Assembly: GCF_002160865.1 (NCBI RefSeq)
Contig: NZ_NFLJ01000028.1
Coordinates: forward strand, 1 to 39,469
Direction of reading: 5' to 3'
Source: Massiliimicrobium timonense
GTDB lineage: Bacteria > Bacillota_I > Bacilli_A > Erysipelotrichales > Coprobacillaceae
DNA length: 39,469 nucleotides
Positions 8,681-15,895 of the stretch are shown piece by piece (the stretch's first letter is position 1; each line of letters starts with the position of its first letter). The notes beneath the pieces were generated by a model, which saw nothing but the letters and a program-made list of their open reading frames with translations, was not told where the DNA came from and made no database searches. Made by a program: the position numbers and the translations under genes.

Positions 8681-9232
8681 TTAAAATAAAGATTGCTGTA
8701 AGATGCCTGATACAATATGAAAAGGTATTTCACACTGAAGATATTTTTGATAGCTTTGTTGATCAAACCAACTATTGATTTGATGAGGTGATAACATAAC
8801 TGGCATACGTGAATGAACAGGTTGCATCACATCATTAGCCTCTTTTGTTATAATAACAAATTCTCCTTGTTTATTATAACAGCCTGCCATCAATAAAATA
8901 TCTTCCATTGGTTCAAAAGATATCTGATGTTTATGAATATCCCACTCATAAAATCCTTTCGCTATAATAAGACAACGACGATTTTGAATATCTTCTCGAA
9001 ATAATGTCTTATCTAAAATCGTTTCACTACGGGCATTAATAATCAGTTTTGAATTGATTGTATAGCCCCATTGCATCATTTTTATCTGACAATGATTTCC
9101 TTCTTGAATGATGACTGGCAACATCTGATGAGGTCTACAATCTCCTATCACTTGTAATGATGAAGCAACATCCATCTCCATATCTTTTAAAACTTCATAT
9201 ATCCTTTTAATTAAATAATATCTTCCACACAT
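8681..9232 (-). CDS. SRAP domain protein (YedK/HMCES family)
   Basis: A 183-residue SOS-response-associated peptidase family protein. It starts MCGRYYL, so Cys2 becomes the N-terminal catalytic Cys after Met removal. The other active-site elements are all visible: NARSET (Asn and Glu region), GFYEW (Glu), and HSRMPVML (His). Family members such as YedK and human HMCES form a covalent bond with abasic sites in single-stranded DNA and protect them. The length is slightly under the usual 200-230 residues. It is divergent from the gene at 9322, with an 89-base gap. Confidence 0.93.
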   Translation of the reverse strand: MCGRYYLIKRIYEVLKDMEMDVASSLQVIGDCRPHQMLPVIIQEGNHCQIKMMQWGYTINSKLIINARSETILDKTLFREDIQNRRCLIIAKGFYEWDIHKHQISFEPMEDILLMAGCYNKQGEFVIITKEANDVMQPVHSRMPVMLSPHQINSWFDQQSYQKYLQCEIPFHIVSGILQQSLF

Positions 9233-9321
9233 ATTTTTATCTCCAATCTTTTTTTATTATAGCATAGATTCTAGAGTTTTCCTGTATTCTATGAGATAAT
9301 AGAAGAAAGGATGGTGTCCAA

Positions 9322-9903
9322 ATGAGTGAAACTTATAGTAAAAATTATTTTGAAAAATATGCTGCATTAACATTAGCTACTTTCTTTGATATTGATGAAA
9401 AAGACATCTTATTATCAGATCGTCCTGATTTGCGTATTCCTCTTTATCATCATGGCATAGAAGTCACTCAGGCTTTAACACCTGAAGAAGCGGTTGCTGA
9501 TATGAAAAAAACTTTATATAAAACATTGGATATGACACCCTTTGATCATGATGATCAAAACATTTCTTTTGTTTTTGAAAAAATAGATGATGCTATTGAG
9601 CGTAAACTTATCAAGTGTAAAAAGTATGAAAGATATTTGCATAATGGACTTTATATTTTTTCTCACTGTCATAATTTATCTCAAGAAAACTTAAAAACAT
9701 TTTTAATCCAAAAAGATGTTCCTCATGATTTCTATCATTATCTTTTTATCAATTGTGTCACAAAACTTTATTGTTTTGATATTCAAAAACAGACAATCCA
9801 TTCATTATCTTTTCGTCGTAATGAACTCATCAAGATGAATATACAATCTTTACTCTATGAAAAAACTTGTCATAAAAAGAGAAGAAAAATTATTATTCCT
9901 TAG
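9322..9903 (+). CDS. Hypothetical protein, possible PD-(D/E)XK-like fold
   Basis: A 193-residue soluble protein I cannot name. The N-terminal part has KYAALTLATFF, then SDRPDLRIPLYHHGIEVTQALTPEEA (given here in words: a D-R-P-D-L turn, then G-I-E-V-T, then a helix with E-E-A). This D ... E-V-T pattern is seen in uncharacterised Bacillota proteins and recalls nuclease-like PD-(D/E)XK folds, but the usual Lys is replaced by Thr. The C-terminal end is very basic (HKKRRKIIIP). It has a ribosome site AAGGATGG before the ATG and lies 8 bases upstream of the kinase gene, so the two are probably one operon. Confidence 0.6.
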   Translation: MSETYSKNYFEKYAALTLATFFDIDEKDILLSDRPDLRIPLYHHGIEVTQALTPEEAVADMKKTLYKTLDMTPFDHDDQNISFVFEKIDDAIERKLIKCKKYERYLHNGLYIFSHCHNLSQENLKTFLIQKDVPHDFYHYLFINCVTKLYCFDIQKQTIHSLSFRRNELIKMNIQSLLYEKTCHKKRRKIIIP

Positions 9904-9911
9904 GAGGACTT

Positions 9912-10646
9912 ATGAAAACTTATGAACTTAATGTCAATGGACATCTTATAAAGGCTCAATTTGATGAACAGAACATTCAAAATATATTTATTCCTTTATT
10001 GAAAAAATGGACACAAATGCAAAAAGAAAAGAATCAAAGATTATTGATTCTTTTAGCTGCTTCGCCTGGAACTGGAAAAACAACACTTTCACTATTTCTT
10101 GAATATTTATCACAAAATATTTCTAATGTGACACCTTTACAGGCTTTAGGCATGGATGGCTTTCATCGTTATCAAGATTATTTGGATACGCATTATATCA
10201 TTAAAGATCAACAAAAAATATGCATGAAAGATGTCAAAGGTTGTCCAGAAACTTTTGATGTGGATAGACTCATTAATAAGATAAAAGATATGCAAACAAA
10301 TGATATTGATTTTCCTATATATGACAGAGTTTTGCATAATCCTGTTGAAGATCAAATTCATATCTGTCAAAAAATAGTTCTTTTAGAAGGTAATTACTTA
10401 TTGCTCAATGAAGAGAAATGGAAAGATATTCACACTTTATTTGACGATTCTCTTTTTATTGAAGCTCCTATTCAAGAGCTAAAGAAACGCTTGATTCAAC
10501 GTAAAATGATGGGTGGTATTCCTTATCATTTAGCTAAACAATTTTATGAAAATTCTGATGGTGTCAATGTCAAAAGAGTCCTTAATCATTCTTTACCGGC
10601 ACATATTCATTTATATGAAAATCATCATATTTATACACAGAAGTAG
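9912..10646 (+). CDS. P-loop nucleoside/sugar kinase family protein (PanK/uridine kinase-like, FrcK/YggC type)
   Basis: A 244-residue P-loop kinase. The Walker A motif is ASPGTGKTTLS (about residues 50-60). MDGFHRYQDYLD is the substrate/lid motif shared by uridine kinase, pantothenate kinase and the YggC/FrcK family. FPIYDRVLHNPVED matches the Y-D-R segment of that group, and LLEGNYLLLNEEKW is the Walker B region. It would phosphorylate a small hydroxyl compound in the cytoplasm; the substrate cannot be told from sequence. The ribosome site TAGGAGG directly precedes the ATG. It follows the hypothetical gene at 9322 by 8 bases and ends in a terminator that overlaps its stop. Confidence 0.82.
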   Translation: MKTYELNVNGHLIKAQFDEQNIQNIFIPLLKKWTQMQKEKNQRLLILLAASPGTGKTTLSLFLEYLSQNISNVTPLQALGMDGFHRYQDYLDTHYIIKDQQKICMKDVKGCPETFDVDRLINKIKDMQTNDIDFPIYDRVLHNPVEDQIHICQKIVLLEGNYLLLNEEKWKDIHTLFDDSLFIEAPIQELKKRLIQRKMMGGIPYHLAKQFYENSDGVNVKRVLNHSLPAHIHLYENHHIYTQK

Positions 10647-10661
10647 TATTTCTGTGTTTTT
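10635..10661 (+). terminator. Terminator overlapping the kinase stop codon
   Basis: A perfect 8-bp stem ACACAGAA (10635-10642) / TTCTGTGT (10650-10657) is followed by TTTTT on the plus strand. The stop TAG 10644-10646 lies in the loop. It also stands between two converging genes. Confidence 0.83.
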
Positions 10662-11067
10662 AATTTCTTTTTTCTAAATAAATATTGATAAACAGTGTCC
10701 CTAAAAATATAAAGACTAATATTCCAATCAATGTTAAAGATATAATCAGCAATGTGCTAATACCAAATAACGCATAACTCATTAAAAAAATAAAAACCAT
10801 TATAAATAAAATATAATTCATTATTCTTAAAAGAAGATGACTTGTTTTCATGATAATGAAATCATCTCTTTCATCATTATATATCTTCAATTCTTCAAAG
10901 ATGCTTGTAGAAAATGCCTGATAATATTGTATCATTGCATAAAATATACCTACTAGCATGGTTATGAAATAACGATATTCATTAGTCTTCATATAAATAA
11001 TGAAGGCAACAAAAGATAATAGCGTCATGATAATAGCTATGAAAAAATTTCTTTTATTTTTGATCAT
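10660..11067 (-). CDS. Membrane protein, DUF2178-like
   Basis: A 135-residue protein with four hydrophobic segments arranged in two pairs (about residues 8-26, 34-50, 82-103 and 106-128). Between the pairs is the hydrophilic motif YNDERDDFIIMKTSHL, the D-E-R-D element typical of DUF2178-type proteins that are often encoded next to small XRE regulators. Its ATG lies inside the last codons of the XRE gene (14-base overlap), so the two are translationally coupled. The function is unknown. A plausible role is a membrane partner or sensor for the regulator, which is inference. Confidence 0.72.
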   Translation of the reverse strand: MIKNKRNFFIAIIMTLLSFVAFIIYMKTNEYRYFITMLVGIFYAMIQYYQAFSTSIFEELKIYNDERDDFIIMKTSHLLLRIMNYILFIMVFIFLMSYALFGISTLLIISLTLIGILVFIFLGTLFINIYLEKRN

Positions 11068-11281
11068 GAGATTCTTCCTCCTTTAAATTATCTTCTAAAC
11101 AACATAATTCTTCAATGGAAACATGAAAGACTTGAGAAAGACGATATGCCAGCATAAGTGATGGGTTATATTGTCCTTTTTCAATGGAAATAATGGTTCT
11201 ATTGGAAACATGAACCATCTTTGCTAACTGCTGTTGTGTCATTCCCTTTTGAAGTCTAAATTCTTTAACTCTTGTTTTCAT
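11054..11281 (-). CDS. XRE-family HTH regulator (compact, 75 residues)
   Basis: A 75-residue single-domain repressor-like protein. The helix-turn-helix reads MTQQQLAKMVHVSNRTIISIEKG, given here as the turn Q-L-A-K-M-V-H-V-S and recognition helix N-R-T-I-I-S-I-E-K-G, followed by YNPSLMLAYRLSQVF and SIEELCCLED. I chose the ATG at 11281 because GGAGGTGCTT lies just upstream; an ATG four codons earlier overlaps an operator-like palindrome. Two identical 20-bp palindromes lie upstream, at 11293-11312 and 11349-11368, with a TATAAT box between them, which strongly suggests autoregulation. It overlaps the membrane protein gene by 14 bases. Confidence 0.92.
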   Translation of the reverse strand: MKTRVKEFRLQKGMTQQQLAKMVHVSNRTIISIEKGQYNPSLMLAYRLSQVFHVSIEELCCLEDNLKEEESHDQK

Positions 11282-11292
11282 AAGCACCTCCA

Positions 11293-11312
11293 ATATGAAG
11301 TTTACTTCATAT
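11293..11312. promoter_or_regulatory. Operator-like palindrome, proximal copy
   Basis: A perfect 20-bp palindrome, ATATGAAGTTTACTTCATAT, just upstream of the XRE ribosome site. It covers the probable mRNA leader. An identical copy lies 56 bases away. This is the expected position for repressor binding that blocks elongation or initiation. Confidence 0.8.
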
Positions 11313-11334
11313 ATATTATATATTCTTATTTATA

Positions 11335-11340
11335 ATTATA
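11335..11340 (-). promoter_or_regulatory. Probable -10 box of the XRE/DUF2178 operon
   Basis: TATAAT on the minus strand, located between the two operator palindromes. At a 16-18 base spacing the -35 region would fall inside the distal palindrome, but no good TTGACA match is visible there. Confidence 0.55.
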
Positions 11341-11348
11341 CAATAGAA

Positions 11349-11368
11349 ATATGAAGTTTACTTCATAT
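11349..11368. promoter_or_regulatory. Operator-like palindrome, distal copy
   Basis: Second exact copy of ATATGAAGTTTACTTCATAT, extended by two A-T pairs on either side. It covers the position of the -35 element of the XRE promoter, so binding here would exclude RNA polymerase. Confidence 0.8.
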
Positions 11369-11392
11369 TTAAAATATATATAAAAAGAAAGT

Positions 11393-11956
11393 CTAACCTT
11401 TATTTTTATACTCATCTTTTAAAATGGAATAATAACATGCATCTACAATCCCTTGATTATTCCAGTCACTATGTCTCAAAGTTCCTTCATATGTCATTCC
11501 ACATTTCAACATTACTTGTCCAGAATGTGGATTTAAAGGATCATGATGAGATTGAATACATTCAAAGCCTACTTCATTGAAAAGAAAATCAATGACTCTA
11601 TCCAGAACCTCACTCATGACTCCCTGATGCCAATATTGGCGTGAAAGACAATATCCAATAACAGCTAAATGAGTTTTCTCATTCACTTCTACAACTGATA
11701 TATTGCCAACAGGTAAATGATCATAATCCTTGATAATAATAGCCCAATTATAATAATTCAAATTCTGATATTGTTTAATCCAATCGTCTAAAATCTGTTG
11801 TGTGACTTGAATATTCTGATGTGGTTTCCAAGTTAAAAAATGTGTCACTTCTTCATCACTTGCCCAACGTTCAAACATTGCTTTGGCATCATCTTTTTGA
11901 AATGGACGTAAAATAAAACGTTGACTCTTTAATCGCTTTGTTCCTTGATGTAACAT
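11393..11956 (-). CDS. GNAT N-acetyltransferase, RimJ/RimL type
   Basis: A 187-residue acetyltransferase of the Acetyltransf_3 (RimJ/RimL-like) group. It opens with TKRLKSQRFILRPFQKDDAKAMF, the usual R-L-x-L-R-P-F-x-x-x-D-A pattern (given in parts). VIGYCLSRQYWHQGVMSEVLDRV is the acetyl-CoA pyrophosphate loop region with Q-x-x-G, and HDPLNPHSGQVMLKCGMTYEGTLR the C-terminal N-x-x-S-x-x-x-x-x-K-x-G-F-like segment. It probably acetylates an N-terminal or small-molecule amine; the acceptor is unknown. AAGGAGGTATCAT precedes the ATG. The neighbouring GNAT gene at 12031 is divergent and belongs to a different subgroup. Confidence 0.85.
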   Translation of the reverse strand: MLHQGTKRLKSQRFILRPFQKDDAKAMFERWASDEEVTHFLTWKPHQNIQVTQQILDDWIKQYQNLNYYNWAIIIKDYDHLPVGNISVVEVNEKTHLAVIGYCLSRQYWHQGVMSEVLDRVIDFLFNEVGFECIQSHHDPLNPHSGQVMLKCGMTYEGTLRHSDWNNQGIVDACYYSILKDEYKNKG

Positions 11957-12030
11957 ATGATACCTCCTTGATTTTTATTAATAATCATAATATCATATTG
12001 ACAAATAGAAATAAAGATTGGAGGATTTTT

Positions 12031-12483
12031 ATGATTAGAGAAGCAACAATACAAGACTTAGCAAGTCTTAATCATTTATTATTTCAAGTTAATAATGTAC
12101 ACGCTGATGAACGACCTGATTTATTCCAACATGGAAGTAAAAAATATACAGATGAACAACTTATCCAAGTCATACAAGATGATACAAGACCGATCTTTGT
12201 TTATGAAGATCATCTTCATCAAATACTTGGATACGTCTTTTGTATAGAACAACATCATTATGAAAATAAAAAAACACTTTATATTGATGATTTATGTGTA
12301 GATGAAAAATATCGTGGTCAGCATATTGGAAAACAGCTTTATGAATATGTTTTAAACTATGCGAAAACGCAACATTATTATCATGTGACGTTAAATGTCT
12401 GGTGTTTAAATGAATCAGCAATGAAATTCTATGAAAAATGTGGTATGACGCCTTTAAAAATCATGATGGAACAAATATTGTAA
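12031..12483 (+). CDS. GNAT family N-acetyltransferase
   Basis: A 150-residue GNAT protein. The start is MIREATIQDL at 12031, directly after TTGGAGGATTTTT; longer in-frame ATG starts upstream would overlap the divergent gene and lack a ribosome site. Motif A is YIDDLCVDEKYRGQHIGKQLYEYV (R-G-x-x-I-G at its core, which binds acetyl-CoA). A C-terminal NESAMKFYEKCGMTPLKIMM is the usual ending of the fold. The acceptor is not known. The Rrf2 regulator gene follows after its own consensus promoter. Confidence 0.9.
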   Translation: MIREATIQDLASLNHLLFQVNNVHADERPDLFQHGSKKYTDEQLIQVIQDDTRPIFVYEDHLHQILGYVFCIEQHHYENKKTLYIDDLCVDEKYRGQHIGKQLYEYVLNYAKTQHYYHVTLNVWCLNESAMKFYEKCGMTPLKIMMEQIL

Positions 12484-12492
12484 TTGTAAACA

Positions 12493-12521
12493 TTGACATT
12501 ACATCAAATGCCCTATATAAT
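12493..12521 (+). promoter_or_regulatory. Consensus sigma-A promoter of the Rrf2 gene
   Basis: TTGACA (12493-12498), a 17-base spacer and TATAAT (12516-12521): both hexamers are perfect consensus. Predicted transcription start is about 12528, giving a roughly 22-base leader with an AAGAGGGAG ribosome site. A promoter this strong suits a gene kept in check by its own product. Confidence 0.9.
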
Positions 12522-12549
12522 CAAAACAGAAAAGAAAGAGGGAGTAGAT

Positions 12550-13017
12550 ATGCAAATTTCAAGTCGTTTTACTATTGCTGTACATATTTTTTCTTGTATC
12601 GACACTTTTGAAAAAGATACCAAAATAACAAGTGATTTTTTAGCTGAAAGTGTCAATGTAAATCCAGTGATTATTAGAAAAATATTATCTCAGTTACGAA
12701 ATGCTGGTCTTGTTCATGTGCAACGTGGTAGTGGAGGTGCCTCAATAGCTAAAGATCCAAAAGATATTACATTTTTAGATATTTATCATGCTGTTGACTG
12801 TATTGAAAATGGTGAATTATTTCATTTTCATGAAAACCCTAATCCACAATGCCCAGTAGGTAGAAATATTCATCATATATTGGATAACAAATTAATACAG
12901 GTTCAAAAAGCTTTAGAAAATGAATTGAAAAGCATCACACTCGCAGATATTATCAAAGATACTCAATATTATATTCAAAATGAAAAAAAGGAAAATGTAT
13001 CAGAATATAATGAATAA
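12550..13017 (+). CDS. Rrf2 family transcriptional regulator, YwnA/HypR-like
   Basis: A 155-residue winged-helix regulator. It begins MQISSRFTIAVHIFSC, with Cys16 near the position of the redox Cys14 of Bacillus HypR (YwnA). The HTH is DFLAESVNVNPVIIRKILSQL and the wing GLVHVQRGSGGASIAKDP. The C-terminal HENPNPQCPVGRNI motif is typical of YwnA-type members and differs from the three-Cys cluster of IscR/NsrR, so an iron-sulfur cluster is unlikely. HypR responds to disulfide stress; that role here is inference. The start at 12550 is set by the AGGGAGTAG site and by the promoter, which rules out the upstream ATG at 12493 region. It ends in a strong terminator shared with the converging GH2 gene. 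Confidence 0.88.
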   Translation: MQISSRFTIAVHIFSCIDTFEKDTKITSDFLAESVNVNPVIIRKILSQLRNAGLVHVQRGSGGASIAKDPKDITFLDIYHAVDCIENGELFHFHENPNPQCPVGRNIHHILDNKLIQVQKALENELKSITLADIIKDTQYYIQNEKKENVSEYNE

Positions 13018-13040
13018 ACATCATTATATTCTTTTCTTTT
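13002..13040. terminator. Bidirectional-looking terminator between converging genes, overlapping both stops
   Basis: A perfect 12-bp stem AGAATATAATGA (13002-13013) / TCATTATATTCT (13021-13032) with a 7-base loop. On the plus strand it continues TTTCTTTT. The stem holds the end of the Rrf2 gene and the last bases of the minus-strand GH2 gene, only 6 bases apart. Confidence 0.78.
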
Positions 13041-14661
13041 CCTCAAATGCTTTTTGAATTTGTTTTTGTAGCTTCAATAAACGCTGTTTATTGACTTTAC
13101 ATACTTGACGATCATATGTATATAAACCATTGATTTCATCTTCTATATCCGATAATTGTGTATAAATACATCCACATAAGCCATGATCAATAGATGGTAA
13201 CACCATTTCTTCATACATTTTTATCATCTGATCCGTTAATTCTTCTTCACTATGGGTTGTTCCATAACCATAATGACGAGAAGAATAGACATGCTGATCG
13301 ACAATTCTTGTATAACCACCACATTCACTTAATAATATAGGTCGATTTTGTTTATTTTTTAATACCTTGTTTCTAAAATAAACATGTTCACTTTGAACAT
13401 CACTTAATTTTTGATGAAACCAGCCAGAAGTGGCATCATAGAAACGAGATGAATCATAGTCTTGACATAATTGATACATGTTATCAGCTTGAATTTGACC
13501 CCATCCTTCATTAAAAATAGTATATCCAATAATACAAGGATGATTATATAAATGTTTCAATGTGTCCAACATATGTTTTTGATATATATATTTTTGAAGT
13601 TGTTTCCCTCTTACATGATCCAAGCGATATTTGAACCCTAAGTTTGGTAAAACTGTATCTCTGATATAATGATATTGTCCATTATTAACATGATCTTGTA
13701 TGACTAACATTCCAAGTTGATCACAAGCAAAGTAAAATGCTTCAGGTTCAACTTTAATATGTTTTCTTAGACAATTAAATCCTAATTCTTTCATTCTTAA
13801 AATATCTTTTTCATACTCATTCATTTGATGAGGCAAATATAATCCATCATGGAAGTACCCCTGATCTAAAACACCATGTATAAATATAGGCTTTCCATTT
13901 AATAGAATATCCTGATTTTTAACCTCTACTGTTCTTAAAGCAAAATAACTTTCTACATGATCATTATCCGTATCTATAAATATTCTATATAGATATGGAT
14001 TTTCTGTAGTCCATAAATGACGATATGAAGATGGTATGTCTATATCAATATCTTTATCATGAAATATTTCTTTTAAAAATAATTCATCTGCGACAATACT
14101 GACTTGATAGTAATCAGCTGTTGTTTCAATATGAAGATGTATCTGATCTAAAGATGGGGTTATTTTTAAATCCTGTATGTAATGTGATTGTACAGCTTCA
14201 AGCCAGACAGATTGCCAAATGCCTGATACTGGTGTGTACCACATACCACCTGATTTTTTCTTTTGTTTGCCATAAGGATAAAGATCAGATAGCTGATCAG
14301 TGACTTGAACTTCTAAAAGGTTTTCTCCATCTTGAATAAACGATGTAATGTCAAACCAGAATGGTAAATAGCCACCTTGATGTTCTCCTACACACTGATG
14401 GTTTATAAAGACTTTTGCGATTTGATCCACAGCACCAAAATGCAAATGAATACTTTTTTCTTTTCCAAACATATGATCATCTAATATAAATGTCTTTTGA
14501 TAATGAAGATGTTCACCAATTTCCCCTTGATAACAAGACAAAGGAGCTTGTGGTGGATAAGGAACTTGGATAGTCTGCTGGTTTAATAACCATTCTCCAT
14601 CTAATGATTGAAAGCTTTCTCGATATAATTGTGGACGAGGATAGTCATATTTATTTTTCAT
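13024..14661 (-). CDS. Glycoside hydrolase family 2 (beta-galactosidase/beta-glucuronidase type)
   Basis: A 545-residue GH2 enzyme with the three expected domains: N-terminal sugar-binding jelly roll (about 1-150), immunoglobulin-like domain (about 155-245) and a TIM barrel from about 250. The acid/base Glu is E385 in IFNEGWGQ and the nucleophile is E446 in LLSECGGY. It lacks the long C-terminal domains of LacZ. There is no signal peptide, so it acts in the cytoplasm on an imported glycoside. I chose the ATG at 14661 after AAAGGAGTTG; the longer frame has no ribosome site. The substrate (galactoside, glucuronide or other) is not decided by the sequence. It is monocistronic. Confidence 0.9.
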   Translation of the reverse strand: MKNKYDYPRPQLYRESFQSLDGEWLLNQQTIQVPYPPQAPLSCYQGEIGEHLHYQKTFILDDHMFGKEKSIHLHFGAVDQIAKVFINHQCVGEHQGGYLPFWFDITSFIQDGENLLEVQVTDQLSDLYPYGKQKKKSGGMWYTPVSGIWQSVWLEAVQSHYIQDLKITPSLDQIHLHIETTADYYQVSIVADELFLKEIFHDKDIDIDIPSSYRHLWTTENPYLYRIFIDTDNDHVESYFALRTVEVKNQDILLNGKPIFIHGVLDQGYFHDGLYLPHQMNEYEKDILRMKELGFNCLRKHIKVEPEAFYFACDQLGMLVIQDHVNNGQYHYIRDTVLPNLGFKYRLDHVRGKQLQKYIYQKHMLDTLKHLYNHPCIIGYTIFNEGWGQIQADNMYQLCQDYDSSRFYDATSGWFHQKLSDVQSEHVYFRNKVLKNKQNRPILLSECGGYTRIVDQHVYSSRHYGYGTTHSEEELTDQMIKMYEEMVLPSIDHGLCGCIYTQLSDIEDEINGLYTYDRQVCKVNKQRLLKLQKQIQKAFEEKKRI

Positions 14662-14790
14662 ATGAAACAACTCCTTTATATTTCTATTATATAATAGATA
14701 TGTTTTGTCTGAAATCATTTTATACGATATTATTCACAAAGGATGATTATCATGACGTGAAAGCTTACTATGAGTGATGTCGTCTATATG

Positions 14791-14817
14791 AAAAAAGCAT
14801 CCAAATGGGATGCTTTT
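14791..14817 (-). terminator. Terminator after the ECF/DUF1893 pair
   Basis: On the minus strand AAAAGCATCC / GGATGCTTTT forms a 10-bp stem with a short loop and then TTTTTT. It starts a few bases after the DUF1893 stop. Confidence 0.88.
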
Positions 14818-14820
14818 ACA

Positions 14821-15243
14821 TTATTGTTTCATTAATTCACTTTGTTTATGTTTTAAAGCTATAAAAGCTTCATCTAAATCATTCATATCATAAACAGTCT
14901 TTTCCATAGGACACATACCATCATGTGTTCTATTGATAATATAAGGAACAACTTTTTCACAATCATAACTGATATGATAATATTCCAATATTTCTTTGGC
15001 TTTTTCACTTAAGACATAGGCATAAATGTATTTCACTTTTGATAAAATCAGTAACATTGCAGTTGCTTTTCCAATGACTTTATCAACTACGATTGCATCT
15101 TCAAAATAATATATATCTTCCTTCATAGGATTTATAATAGGTCCTATGCCATGAAGCTTTGATGTATAGAGTTCTCCCTGTCTATCAGCAATTAATGATA
15201 ATCCTTCTTCATTAAGCTTTTTTTGCAGTTGCTGCAACTTCAT
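14821..15243 (-). CDS. DUF1893 family protein
   Basis: A 140-residue protein of the DUF1893 family, which has a cytidine-deaminase-like fold but no established activity. Key segments are VVDKVIGKATAMLLILSKVKYIYAYVLSEKA (split here: VVDKVIGKATAMLLI and YIYAYVLSEKAKEILE) and INRTHDGMCPMEKTV near the C-terminus with the lone Cys. I chose the ATG at 15243 because the upstream ORF part lies inside the ECF gene and GGAGGAT precedes this ATG. The start lies 32 bases inside the 3' end of the ECF S-component gene in a different frame, so the two are tightly coupled. Confidence 0.85.
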   Translation of the reverse strand: MKLQQLQKKLNEEGLSLIADRQGELYTSKLHGIGPIINPMKEDIYYFEDAIVVDKVIGKATAMLLILSKVKYIYAYVLSEKAKEILEYYHISYDCEKVVPYIINRTHDGMCPMEKTVYDMNDLDEAFIALKHKQSELMKQ

Positions 15244-15766
15244 CAAAATATCCTCCCTTAACAATCGCCATGACAATAGTTGGTACAAAAATCAATTGAA
15301 TAATAATACCTGGAATACCCGTTGTTGTTGCTGCAATGACAGCTGGAATACCACCAAGAGGAATGCCAAAAATGTATGTTGCTATAGAAATCACAATACC
15401 ATAGATAACCCTTCCAGCAATCATGGAAAGAACTAAGGCAGACAAAGAACCAAATTTCTGTTTAGAGAAATGGAACTGATGAAACAACAGACCACTGACT
15501 GTCCCATAAGTTGCCAGTTCACTCATCATAAACAAGACACGATCAGCAGAAGGCATTCCTGTCACAACAAAGCTTGTCAAAGGAGCAAAGATTCCTAAAA
15601 ATAAGCCATAGATAGGTCCAAGTAACATTCCACCAATAAAAACAGGTAAATGCATTGGAAGAAAAACAGAACCAGCCTGTTGCATACCAATGATATGAAA
15701 GACTTGTGGTAATAATAAAGATATAGCTAAACACATAGCTCCAAATGTTAATTTTTTTGTTTTCAT
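15212..15766 (-). CDS. ECF transporter S component (substrate-binding membrane subunit)
   Basis: A 184-residue, six-helix membrane protein with the look of an energy-coupling-factor S component: a short basic N-terminus (MKTKKLTFGAM), helix 1 with LAISLLLPQVFH, then LPMHLPVFIGGMLLGPIYGLFLGIFAP split over helices 2 and 3, and a glycine-rich C-terminal part. It would bind a vitamin or related micronutrient and work with the shared EcfA/A'/T module encoded elsewhere. No riboswitch was recognised in the 5' region, so the ligand is open. GAGGAGG precedes the ATG. It is followed by the overlapping DUF1893 gene. Confidence 0.85.
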   Translation of the reverse strand: MKTKKLTFGAMCLAISLLLPQVFHIIGMQQAGSVFLPMHLPVFIGGMLLGPIYGLFLGIFAPLTSFVVTGMPSADRVLFMMSELATYGTVSGLLFHQFHFSKQKFGSLSALVLSMIAGRVIYGIVISIATYIFGIPLGGIPAVIAATTTGIPGIIIQLIFVPTIVMAIVKGGYFDEVAATAKKA

Positions 15767-15787
15767 TGTAAAACCTCCTCGTACTAT

Positions 15788-15818
15788 ATCATAACGCTAA
15801 AGTAAGGTTTAAAGTCAA
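15788..15818 (-). promoter_or_regulatory. Candidate promoter of the ECF gene with a 19-base spacer
   Basis: On the minus strand TTGACT (15813-15818) and TATGAT (15788-15793) are separated by 19 bases. The spacer holds an imperfect dyad (AACCTTACTTTAGCGTT). Spacers of 19 bases are typical for promoters activated by MerR-family regulators; no MerR gene is nearby. Confidence 0.5.
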
Positions 15819-15895
15819 CCCTTTTTTTATTTCAATAAGACTTTTTCTTTTCTATACGATATATTTATGCTATACTCCATGATTGAGGTGAGGTT

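Noticed and set aside
15788-15818. A riboswitch or T-box in the ECF leader.
   Set aside because: The leader between the predicted start and the ATG is too short for any known vitamin riboswitch; no conserved core was seen.
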